Assembly (NCBI GenBank): GCA_025458025.1
Contig: JALOTF010000021.1
Span: 1-36,174, forward strand
Length of the DNA: 36,174 nucleotides
Source: Beijerinckiaceae bacterium
Lineage (GTDB): Bacteria > Pseudomonadota > Alphaproteobacteria > Rhizobiales > Beijerinckiaceae
Direction of reading: 5' to 3'
The notes beneath the pieces were generated by a model, which was not told the origin of the DNA, did no database searches, and worked only from the letters and a program-made list of their open reading frames with translations. The position numbers and the translations under genes are program-made. This document shows, piece by piece, positions 27,748 through 35,051 of the stretch. Positions within the stretch are counted from its first letter, which is position 1. Each line of letters opens with the position of its first letter.

Positions 27748-28878
27748 ATGCCCATCATCTCCTACCTCACCACCATCCGCTTCGATTTCGGCGCGATTGC
27801 GGGCCTTCCCGATGACATCGCCGCCTGCGGGATGACGAACCCGCTGCTGGTGACAGACAAGGGCGTGGTGAATGCAGGAATTTCCGCGCGCATCACCGCC
27901 TTGATGCCCAAAGGCGCGGACACGCCCGTCTTCGCCGAGACGCCTTCAAACCCGACCGAGGAAGCAACCGACCTCGCCGTAGCGCAATACAAGGCGCAGG
28001 GATGCGATGGCATCGTGGCGCTCGGCGGGGGCTCGCCGATGGATCTCGCGAAGGCGGCTGCCGTGCTCGCGACCCATGGGGGCGTGCTGCGCGATTACGC
28101 CTTCATTTATGGCGGCGCACCGAAGATCACCGCGAAGATCGCGCCGGTCATCGCCATTCCCACCACATCCGGCACGGGCTCGGAAGTCGGGCGCGGCGCG
28201 GTGATGAGCTTCCGCGATGGCCGGAAACTCACGGTGATCTCGCCGCTGCTGCTGCCGAAGCGCGCGGTCTGCGATCCGGAACTCACGATGGGCCTACCGC
28301 CCATGCTTACCGCCGCCACCGGCATGGATGCGCTGACCCATGGCATAGAGTGCTTCATCTCCAATGTCGAGAATCCGCCTGCCGGCGCCATCGCGCTCGA
28401 ATGCGCACGCCTGGCCGCGCGTTCGCTGGAAACCGCCGTGGTGGATGGCACCGACCGCAAGGCGCGCTACAACATGATGATGGCCTCGATGATGGGTGCC
28501 ATGGCGTTCCAGAAAGGCCTCGGCGCGGTGCATTCGCTGGCCCATACACTGGGTGGCCTGAAGGAAGTGCACCTGCACCACGGCACGCTCAACGCGGTGC
28601 TGCTTCCGGCCGTGTTGCGCTTCAATGCCGGCATCCGGCAGGCGGAATATGCCCGCCTCGCGCAGGAGATGGCCGTGCCAGAGGGGCAGACGCTGGACCG
28701 CTTCATTGAAGGGCTCAACCAGCGCATCGGCATGCCCGCGAACCTGCGCGAGATGGGCGTGAAGCGCGAATGGTTTGCTTCCGTTTCCGAACTCGCGCTG
28801 GAGGACCATTGCACGCAGACGAATGCGCGCACGCCCACGGCGGCGGATTACCGGGCAATCCTTGAAGAGGCGTTCTGA
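27748..28878 (+). CDS. Iron-containing alcohol dehydrogenase
   Basis: A 376-residue group III (iron-dependent) NAD(P) alcohol dehydrogenase. The nucleotide loop GGGSPMDLAKA is at 93-103, TTSGTGSE at 139-146, and the iron ligands are D194 and H198 (TGMDALTHGIE), H262 (GAVHSLAH) and H278 (HLHHG). The ATG at 27748 has AAGG just upstream and gives the normal family start. It follows lysR by 103 bases and a hairpin, so it may have its own promoter. Like the two dehydrogenases across the divergent promoter it handles alcohol/aldehyde pairs, which suggests but does not prove a shared pathway. Confidence 0.9.
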   Translation: MPIISYLTTIRFDFGAIAGLPDDIAACGMTNPLLVTDKGVVNAGISARITALMPKGADTPVFAETPSNPTEEATDLAVAQYKAQGCDGIVALGGGSPMDLAKAAAVLATHGGVLRDYAFIYGGAPKITAKIAPVIAIPTTSGTGSEVGRGAVMSFRDGRKLTVISPLLLPKRAVCDPELTMGLPPMLTAATGMDALTHGIECFISNVENPPAGAIALECARLAARSLETAVVDGTDRKARYNMMMASMMGAMAFQKGLGAVHSLAHTLGGLKEVHLHHGTLNAVLLPAVLRFNAGIRQAEYARLAQEMAVPEGQTLDRFIEGLNQRIGMPANLREMGVKREWFASVSELALEDHCTQTNARTPTAADYRAILEEAF

Positions 28879-28885
28879 GCGCCTC
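28867..28885. terminator. Hairpin spanning convergent stop codons
   Basis: GAGGCG-TTCTGAG-CGCCTC forms a perfect 6-bp stem containing the alcohol dehydrogenase stop and part of the DUF2478 stop on the other strand. An overlapping CGCCT-C-AGGCG offers a second fold. No T tract follows, so this is at best a weak bidirectional terminator for the plus gene and the nar operon. Confidence 0.35.
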
Positions 28886-29471
28886 AGGCGTCGAAGCGGG
28901 GCCGGGCTGGAAGCGGAGCCTCGCTGGCATCGTCCGGATAGCCGAGATGCGCCAGAAGGGCCGAGAGGGCATGGGGGGTGGCGTCGAGCGCCACTTCGTG
29001 CCCGCCCTCGCCCGCAAAAGCGCGCCAGCTCTCGATGTTGCGCCAGGGCACGGCAATCACCAGCGCACTCCCGCTTTCGATGACCTTGCCGATCAGCTCC
29101 CGGAAGCCGCCTCCCTCCGCTTCGGATTTCCCGAACTTGTTGAGAATGACCACATCCGGATTGTTCGCCAGCGATTGCTCCACGAGCATGCTCGCCGAGA
29201 GCAATTGTCCGAGATCGAGCATGCAGCCCCGCGCCTGCGGACCGCGATCCTGCGAGATCGCGACATGCGTGCCGCTGCCGAGATCCTCGAGAACCATATC
29301 GCAGCGGGAACGGCCGGGGCGCGGGGCGTTGTGCTGCACGAGGCCCGCGAGTGCCACATCCCGTTCCATCAGGGCCATGGCGAGTTGTGCCAGCACACCA
29401 TCCGCGGCGTTGGCATCGGTATAGACGAGCGCGAGAACGGAAGGTTCCCGCGCAGCTTTCGGGTCGCTCAT
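28884..29471 (-). CDS. DUF2478 protein at the end of the nar operon
   Basis: A 195-residue protein with a P-loop-like overall look but no clear Walker A. The segment DVVILNKFGKSEAEGGGFRELI is the hallmark I know for DUF2478, a family often found near molybdenum-related genes; its biochemical role is not established. The N-terminus (LALVYTDANAADGVLAQLA) suggests an alpha/beta nucleotide-binding fold. The ATG at 29471 overlaps the carbonic anhydrase stop (ATGA). As the last gene of the nitrate reductase operon, whose catalytic subunit needs molybdenum cofactor, a role in molybdenum or cofactor handling is a fair guess only. Confidence 0.8.
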   Translation of the reverse strand: MSDPKAAREPSVLALVYTDANAADGVLAQLAMALMERDVALAGLVQHNAPRPGRSRCDMVLEDLGSGTHVAISQDRGPQARGCMLDLGQLLSASMLVEQSLANNPDVVILNKFGKSEAEGGGFRELIGKVIESGSALVIAVPWRNIESWRAFAGEGGHEVALDATPHALSALLAHLGYPDDASEAPLPARPRFDA

Positions 29472-30235
29472 GACGGGCACTCCGGACGGGTGGGAAGGGA
29501 TGGGCAGTTGCAGGCACAACTCGCCTCGGCAAGAAGCGCCTCGAAGGCCGAAAAGGCATGGCGGCGCACGCCGCTCACCGGTTCGATCTCGGTCAGCACG
29601 CGAACATCGATGGACGGCAGGGCGTCCCGCTCCTCAACCGAGGAGAGATGCGGGCCGAGATCCCGCAGCAGGCCATCATGGATGCCGTAGATCCAGCCAT
29701 GCAGGTGCAGTTCCTGCCCGCGCCGCCAGGCATTCTCGACCAGCGGGGTGGCCGCCAGACGGCGCACCTGCATCTCGATATTGATCTCGCAGAGCCGGTC
29801 GAGACGCTCATCCTGCCGCGCCATCCGGTGGAAATGCTGGTGATGCTTGCGGTAGAGCATCGTGAGCGGCTGGAGCCAGTGATCGAGCATCGCGCCGCGC
29901 TCCTCGATCATCGCGCGGTGAACACCGCCGCAGCCATAATGCCCGCAGACGATGACATGCCGCACCTTGAGATGCTCGATCGCGAATTCCAGCACGGACA
30001 GGATGTTGAGGTCGCTCGTGTGCACGATGTTCGCAATGTTCCGATGCACGAAGACCGCGCCGGGATCGAGGCCCAGCACATCGTTCGCGGTCACGCGGCT
30101 GTCGGAGCAGCCGATCCAGAGATATTCGGGCGATTGCTGCTCGGCCATGCGCCGGAAGAAATCGGGGTCGGCGCGGGTCTTGCCATCGACCCAGGCGACG
30201 TTCCGGTCGAACAGATGCTCAAGTGTGGAGGACAT
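29468..30235 (-). CDS. Beta-class carbonic anhydrase with Cys-rich C-terminal tail
   Basis: A 255-residue beta-carbonic anhydrase that interconverts CO2 and bicarbonate. Zinc ligands are C43, H99 and C102 (IGCSDSRV and VCGHYGCGG), with the D45-R47 dyad of the active site. The body ends near residue 238; an extra tail carries four cysteines (SCACNC, then PEC). I do not know that tail from the family. There is no signal peptide, so it is cytoplasmic. GAGG lies six bases before the ATG, inside the hemerythrin gene, which overlaps by 17 bases; the 3' end overlaps the DUF2478 start. Placement inside a nitrate respiration operon is notable. Confidence 0.92.
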   Translation of the reverse strand: MSSTLEHLFDRNVAWVDGKTRADPDFFRRMAEQQSPEYLWIGCSDSRVTANDVLGLDPGAVFVHRNIANIVHTSDLNILSVLEFAIEHLKVRHVIVCGHYGCGGVHRAMIEERGAMLDHWLQPLTMLYRKHHQHFHRMARQDERLDRLCEINIEMQVRRLAATPLVENAWRRGQELHLHGWIYGIHDGLLRDLGPHLSSVEERDALPSIDVRVLTEIEPVSGVRRHAFSAFEALLAEASCACNCPSLPTRPECPS

Positions 30236-30818
30236 GCGAGGCCTCCCGCCTTGCCTTCATGGCGAGGGATAGGGCATTGAGATCGGGTTTGCGCAGGCGC
30301 ACGCCGGCAATCGCCAGCACCACGGCGTTCTCGATCGCGAGGTGATGGGCTTCCGCGGCGGCATAGCCCAGCATGGCCTCGCAGGTCGCGGGTGCCAGTG
30401 GCACATGGGCCCGCCGTTTCGCTAGCCCCGCGGCCAGTGCCGCGATGATTGTTCCCACGAGAACAGCATCCTGCGCATGCTCCGTGTTCAGGCGGCCCAG
30501 CACCTCATCGAGGCCATCTTCCGGCAGCGCGCTGCGGCGAAGCGAGGGGAACAGGTTCACCTTTTCATCCGCCCAGTGCAGCGGCAGCTCGAAAGCGAGG
30601 AAATCGAAAATCCGCTTTGCCTTGTCGGAGGGGATCGACCCGCTCATCGCGGCCTGGCGCAATTCGGCCAGATAGCTCCGGTGGCGATGATGCTCCGCCA
30701 GAAGGTAATCCAGCGGACGCTCCAGCAACGCCATCGGGAGCATGGGCGGCAGGGGGCCGAGCATTCTCGCCGGCTCCGGTTGTTTTTTCGCCGGTCGGCT
30801 AGCGCGCGGTCTGGCCAT
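30219..30818 (-). CDS. Hemerythrin-like HHE domain protein
   Basis: A 199-residue, mostly helical protein with a hemerythrin-type set of potential di-iron ligands: H43/H44/H46 (EHHRHRSYLAELR), H81 and E85 (LPLHWADEK), H114 (NTEHAQD) and H158/H159 with E163 (AEAHHLAIEN). Such proteins bind O2 or NO or protect or repair iron-sulfur centres. I chose the ATG at 30818 because GGAGG lies 8 bases upstream; a longer form to 30878 would overlap the preceding gene by 80 bases. The first 30 residues are basic and proline-rich and likely disordered. In a nitrate reductase operon, an NO/O2-responsive or Fe-S maintenance role is plausible. Confidence 0.85.
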   Translation of the reverse strand: MARPRASRPAKKQPEPARMLGPLPPMLPMALLERPLDYLLAEHHRHRSYLAELRQAAMSGSIPSDKAKRIFDFLAFELPLHWADEKVNLFPSLRRSALPEDGLDEVLGRLNTEHAQDAVLVGTIIAALAAGLAKRRAHVPLAPATCEAMLGYAAAEAHHLAIENAVVLAIAGVRLRKPDLNALSLAMKARREASHVLHT

Positions 30819-31158
30819 GGCCGTGACCTCCGCCACAGGAGCAGGCATGGGCTCCCGCGGGTTCCGCGATGCGTTCATCCCGGTCGCGCTTCAGCGCCCA
30901 TTGCAGGGTCTGGCGCAGGAAATCCTCCGCAGGCTTGTCGCTGCGTTCGAGCTTGCCCATCACGGCCAGCCAATCCTCGTTGCCCGCCATGCGCGCGAAG
31001 CGGCGCACGGCACCCGCGACATATTCGCCGCGCGCTTCCTCATGGGCGCGGCTTTCCTCCTCGACCGCGGCGATCAGCACGAGATCGCCGAGCCCCAGCA
31101 GCGCCTCATCGGCCTGGGCGTCATCGGAAAGGTTCCGGAGAATGTGACTGAGCATCAT
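30799..31158 (-). CDS. Small protein of unknown function with CxC-His tail, nar operon
   Basis: A 119-residue protein I do not recognise. The first 95 residues are rich in Ala, Glu, Arg and Leu and look all-helical, with no signal peptide or membrane segment. The C-terminus reads HACSCGGGHGHG (104-115), a metal-binding-type tail with two cysteines and three histidines. It starts with GAGG seven bases upstream and follows the prolyl isomerase stop by 9 bases; it overlaps the hemerythrin gene by 20 bases. Position and tail suggest a metallochaperone or assembly factor for nitrate reductase, which is inference only. Confidence 0.75.
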   Translation of the reverse strand: MMLSHILRNLSDDAQADEALLGLGDLVLIAAVEEESRAHEEARGEYVAGAVRRFARMAGNEDWLAVMGKLERSDKPAEDFLRQTLQWALKRDRDERIAEPAGAHACSCGGGHGHGQTAR

Positions 31159-31167
31159 GCTTGCACC

Positions 31168-32025
31168 TCACTGGACGAGCGGCGTTGCGGAGGTTTCGAA
31201 GGCCACACCTTCGATCCGGGCCTTGCCGGCGAGATGCTGGATGTAATGGCGCTCCGCCATCATCCGCGCGCGGGCTTCGAGAAAACTCGCGATCCGCGCG
31301 CGGACATGCTCGAACGGCAGCAGCGTGCCGCTGATCCGCTGATGCACCGTCACGAGATGGAACCCGTAGCGGGTCTCGATCATCGTGACATGCCCTGCCC
31401 CGACCGGAAGATCCGGCAGGGCAGCCTCGAATTCCGGCACGGTCTGCCCGGTTGCGATCTGGCCAAGCTGACCACCGACCGTGCGGGAGGGGCAATCGGA
31501 ATGCGCCTCGGCTAAGCCTGCGAACAGGCCTGGATTGGCCTGCAGATCCACGAGCAGGGATTCCGCCTTCTGCCGGGCCAAGGCCTGGCTTTCCGGCAGG
31601 GCATCGCGCAGGCCGATCAGGATATGTGAGACCGCGAACAGATCCGGCGACGTGAAGGATGTCCGGTTGTTCTCATAGAAGCGGCGCAGCTCCGCCTCTT
31701 CGGCCAATGGTGCAGCCACGACCTGTTCGAGCAGGCCGCGGATCTGCGCTTCCTCATCGGTTTCACGGCGGCCCTCTTCATCCTGCAAGGGCTGGGGCGT
31801 CACAGCGAGGCGGCGCGCTTCCTGAAGCAGAAGCTCGCGCACCACGAGGGCGCGGGCCGCGGCCTGCCAGGCCTCGATCGGTTTCGAGGCCGGGTGGTTC
31901 TGGGTTTCCCGGGCAATGGCTTCGCGGGAGATCGCCACGCCATTCACGCTGACAGCGCGGGGCTTGATCGCGATCTGCGGCTTCACCGAACAGCCGCTGG
32001 TCGAGGTATCATGAACCGTGGTCAT
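31168..32025 (-). CDS. Cytoplasmic PpiC/NifM-like peptidyl-prolyl isomerase
   Basis: A 285-residue parvulin-type prolyl cis-trans isomerase. The PpiC domain covers about 125-225 (FAVSHILIG at its start, GGQLGQIATGQTVPEFE in the middle, ETRYGFHLVTVHQR at its end), preceded by a SurA/NifM-like helical domain and followed by a helical tail. No signal peptide is present, unlike SurA or PrsA, so it acts in the cytoplasm. The ATG at 32025 follows narI by 5 bases with GGAG upstream; a longer reading to 32196 falls within narI. Similar PpiC genes accompany some nar operons and probably help fold or mature NarGH. Confidence 0.88.
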   Translation of the reverse strand: MTTVHDTSTSGCSVKPQIAIKPRAVSVNGVAISREAIARETQNHPASKPIEAWQAAARALVVRELLLQEARRLAVTPQPLQDEEGRRETDEEAQIRGLLEQVVAAPLAEEAELRRFYENNRTSFTSPDLFAVSHILIGLRDALPESQALARQKAESLLVDLQANPGLFAGLAEAHSDCPSRTVGGQLGQIATGQTVPEFEAALPDLPVGAGHVTMIETRYGFHLVTVHQRISGTLLPFEHVRARIASFLEARARMMAERHYIQHLAGKARIEGVAFETSATPLVQ

Positions 32026-32030
32026 GGCCG

Positions 32031-32741
32031 TCACTCCGCCGGATGCGTCGGGCCAAGGGCCCGGCGGGTGCGCACGACCTGATAGCCCTTGCGGCCGAGA
32101 TACCAGACGGGCGCGGACCAGATATGCACGAGGCGCGAGAACGGGAAGACGAGGAAAATCGTCATGCCCAGAACGAGATGCACGAGATAAGGCCAATCGA
32201 GGCCCTGCAGCGTCTTCGCATCCACGGGCTGGAGCGTGAGGATGCCTTGCGCCCAGTGCGAGAGCGTGACCATCACCGACCCATCGGAATGCGAGAGGCT
32301 GAAGGGCAACGTCGCGAGGCCCAGGCTCAGTTGCACCCAGAGCACGAAGAGCACCGCGAGATCCATCACGGTCGAGGTCTGGCGGATGCGTGCATCAAAG
32401 AGCCGACGATGCAGCAGCAGGCTGAGACCGATGAAGCATATGGTGCCCGCAATGCCGCCAGCGATGATCGCTACAAACTGCTTTTGCTCCACGGTGAGCA
32501 CGAGGGTGTAGATCACCTTCGGCGTGAGAAGGCCCACCGTGTGGCCCATGAGCAGGAACAGAATGCCGAAATGGAAAAGGTTCGAGCCCCATTGCAGCTG
32601 CTTCTTGCGCAGGATCTGGCTTGATCCGGCGCGCCAGGTATAGGGCTCGCGATCAAACCGGATCAGCGACCCTACAAGGAAGGTCGTGAGGCAGAGATAG
32701 GGATACCAGACGAAGAGGATGTGGAAGATCTGGTCGCGCAT
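32031..32741 (-). CDS. narI: Respiratory nitrate reductase gamma subunit (cytochrome b)
   Basis: A 236-residue integral membrane diheme cytochrome b that takes electrons from quinol and passes them to NarH. Five membrane helices are visible, with candidate heme histidines in LFHFGILFLLMGH and in the last helix pair (LVHLVLGM and RLVHIW). The start MRDQIFHILFVWYPYLCLT matches the family. The ATG at 32741 has GGAG seven bases upstream; an extension to 32882 would lie in narJ. It follows narJ by 17 bases in the standard GHJI order. Confidence 0.96.
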   Translation of the reverse strand: MRDQIFHILFVWYPYLCLTTFLVGSLIRFDREPYTWRAGSSQILRKKQLQWGSNLFHFGILFLLMGHTVGLLTPKVIYTLVLTVEQKQFVAIIAGGIAGTICFIGLSLLLHRRLFDARIRQTSTVMDLAVLFVLWVQLSLGLATLPFSLSHSDGSVMVTLSHWAQGILTLQPVDAKTLQGLDWPYLVHLVLGMTIFLVFPFSRLVHIWSAPVWYLGRKGYQVVRTRRALGPTHPAE

Positions 32742-32758
32742 GGCTTGCTCCTCGGGTT

Positions 32759-33511
32759 TCAGGTGCGGGGCGCGGAGGGGGACGAGATGACGGTGCGGGG
32801 CCCGCTGCCTGGCACCGGCTCCAGGCCGGGCGCGGGGCGGCGAGCCTGCCGTAGCTTCGCGGCGAGGCTGTCGATGCCGCAATCCTCGGAAGCGGCACCG
32901 GGGCCGAAGAGCACTTCCTCTTCCTCCCAGGCGGCATCGAGGGCCGCGAGATCATCCGGCTCGGGATCGGGCTCCGCGAGAAGACGCGCGAGCGTCTCCT
33001 TGTCGGGCTTCGCCTTCGCCAGCGCGAGCAGGCTCGCGAACACCACCGCATAGGGCGAGGCGCGCTTGGCGAGCCGCTCGCCGAGGGCCGCGAAGACATG
33101 GGCCGGCTGGCCGATGAGTTCGATGGCCTCGGCCGGCTGGCGAGTCGCGGCATATTCGAGGAAAAGCGGCACGAAATCCGGCAGTTCCTTGGTGGTGGGC
33201 GTGAAGCCGCCCTCCTCGTAGACGCGGATGAGATCCACCATCGCCTGCCCTCGATCCCGGCTTTCGCCGTGGACGTGTTCGAAGAGATGCAGCGAGAGTG
33301 CGCGCGTGCGATCGAAGAGCAGGATGAACCTTTCCTGCGCCTCGATGAGATCGCCATGCGCGAGATCATCGAGCAGCGCCTGCAAACCGGCGCGTTCCTT
33401 CGCCGGCAGAAGCTTCTCGTGATCGAGCACGGAGGCGAGTTCACCCATAGCGGCGATGAGTTCAGCCGAGGGATAGGTGAGCAGGGCGGAGAGAACTTTC
33501 AGCGTTTTCAT
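32759..33511 (-). CDS. narJ: Nitrate reductase assembly chaperone NarJ
   Basis: A 250-residue TorD/NarJ-family chaperone that binds the NarG N-terminus and assists molybdenum cofactor insertion and membrane attachment. Family marks are LSALLTYPSAEL near the start, LSLHLFEHVHGESRDRGQAM at 73-92, GGFTPTTKELPDFVPLFLEY and the acidic EEEEVLFG region. The last 35 residues are rich in proline and arginine and probably disordered. It starts 1 base after the narH stop (TGAGATG). Confidence 0.96.
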   Translation of the reverse strand: MKTLKVLSALLTYPSAELIAAMGELASVLDHEKLLPAKERAGLQALLDDLAHGDLIEAQERFILLFDRTRALSLHLFEHVHGESRDRGQAMVDLIRVYEEGGFTPTTKELPDFVPLFLEYAATRQPAEAIELIGQPAHVFAALGERLAKRASPYAVVFASLLALAKAKPDKETLARLLAEPDPEPDDLAALDAAWEEEEVLFGPGAASEDCGIDSLAAKLRQARRPAPGLEPVPGSGPRTVISSPSAPRT

Positions 33512-33512
33512 C

Positions 33513-35039
33513 TCAGTAGGCTCCCACTTTCGGCTTGTCGTTCTTCAGCTTGATGCCGCCGAAGAGGTTCACCTTGTCGTCGCTGGGCATGCAGCCATCC
33601 CCGAAGGAGAAGCCGCACTGGCCGCGCAGCTCATAGGCATCCTCGGTGACTTCGCGATGGGTGGTGGGGATGACGAAACGATCCTCGTAATTGGCGATGG
33701 CCATGACGTGATACATCGCCTCGATCTGCGCGCCGGTGAGGCCGACGCGGGCGGCCACGGCTTCGTCGATCACGCCATCCACCGTTTTCGCCCGCATATA
33801 GGCTCGCATGGCGAGCATGCGCTCAAGGCCGAGCGCCACGGGCTTCTCGTCACCTGCGGTGAGGAGGTTCGCGAGATATTTCAGCGGAATGCGGAGCGAC
33901 TTCACATCCGGCATGCCACCATCGATGCCCATCTTGCCGGCCTGCGCGGCGGCGGTAATGGGCGAAAGCGGCGGCACATACCAGACCATCGGCAAGGTGC
34001 GGTATTCCGGGTGGAGCGGGAACGCGACCTTCCATTCCATCGCCATCTTCCAGATCGGCGATTGCCGGGCCGCTTCCAGCCAGTTCTCGGCGATGCCATC
34101 ACGCCGCGCCTGCTCGATCACCTTCGGATCGTTGGGATCGAGGAACACGCTCATCTGCGCGTCGTAGAGGTTCTGCTCGGACGCGACGCTCGCGGCTTCC
34201 TCGATGCGGTCGGCATCGTAGAGCATCACGCCGAGATAGCGGATGCGGCCCACGCATGTTTCCGAGCACACCGTGGGCTGTCCCGCCTCGATGCGCGGAT
34301 AGCAGAAGATGCACTTCTCGCTCTTCCCGCTCGACCAGTTGAAATAGATCTTCTTGTAGGGGCAGCCGGAGACGCACATGCGCCAGCCGCGGCACTTGTC
34401 CTGGTCGATCAGGACGATGCCATCCTCCTCCCGCTTGTAGATCGCGCCCGAGGGGCATGCGGCAGCGCAGGCGGGGTTGAGGCAATGCTCGCAGAGCCTC
34501 GGCAGATACATCATGAAGGTGTTTTCGAACTGCCCGTAGATCTCCTTCTGCACGCCCTCAAAATTCACGTCCTTCGAGCGCTTAGCGAATTCGCCGCCGA
34601 GGATTTCCTCCCAGTTCGGCCCCCAGTTGATCTTCTCCATCCGCTCGCCGGTGATGAGCGAGCGCGGGCGCGCCGTGGGGAACGCCTCGAGTTCGGGCGC
34701 CTTCTGCAGGTGCTCGTAATCGAAGGTGAAGGGCTCGTAGTAATCGTCGATTTCCGGCATGTCGGGGTTGGCGAAGATATTCGCCAGGACCCGCCATTTG
34801 CCGCCGATTTTCGGCTCGATCTTGCCGTTCTTCTTGCGGGTCCAGCCGCCTTTCCAGCGCTTCTGGTTTTCCCAATCCTTGGGGTAGCCGATTCCCGGCT
34901 TGGTCTCCACGTTGTTGAACCAAGCGTATTCCATGCCCTCCCGGTTGGTCCAGACGTTCTTGCATGTCACCGAGCAGGTGTGACAGCCGATGCACTTGTC
35001 GAGGTTGAGCACCATCGCGATCTGCGCGCGGATTTTCAT
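33513..35039 (-). CDS. narH: Respiratory nitrate reductase beta subunit (Fe-S)
   Basis: A 508-residue electron-transfer subunit with four Fe-S clusters. Cysteine groups: C16/C19/C22/C26 (CIGCHTCSVTC), C183/C186/C191/C195 (CEHCLNPACAAAC), C216-x2-W219 with C222/C226 (CRGWRMCVSGC), and C243/C246/C258/C262. The tryptophan in place of a cysteine marks the [3Fe-4S] cluster, as in E. coli NarH. It has normal length and no signal peptide, as expected for a cytoplasm-facing enzyme. It follows narG by 12 bases. Confidence 0.97.
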   Translation of the reverse strand: MKIRAQIAMVLNLDKCIGCHTCSVTCKNVWTNREGMEYAWFNNVETKPGIGYPKDWENQKRWKGGWTRKKNGKIEPKIGGKWRVLANIFANPDMPEIDDYYEPFTFDYEHLQKAPELEAFPTARPRSLITGERMEKINWGPNWEEILGGEFAKRSKDVNFEGVQKEIYGQFENTFMMYLPRLCEHCLNPACAAACPSGAIYKREEDGIVLIDQDKCRGWRMCVSGCPYKKIYFNWSSGKSEKCIFCYPRIEAGQPTVCSETCVGRIRYLGVMLYDADRIEEAASVASEQNLYDAQMSVFLDPNDPKVIEQARRDGIAENWLEAARQSPIWKMAMEWKVAFPLHPEYRTLPMVWYVPPLSPITAAAQAGKMGIDGGMPDVKSLRIPLKYLANLLTAGDEKPVALGLERMLAMRAYMRAKTVDGVIDEAVAARVGLTGAQIEAMYHVMAIANYEDRFVIPTTHREVTEDAYELRGQCGFSFGDGCMPSDDKVNLFGGIKLKNDKPKVGAY

Positions 35040-35051
35040 GGTTCCGTCTCC

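Noticed and set aside
32026-32196. N-terminal extension of the PpiC-like protein into narI.
   Set aside because: The added 57 residues are a shadow frame of narI; the ATG at 32025 has its own Shine-Dalgarno and follows narI by 5 bases.
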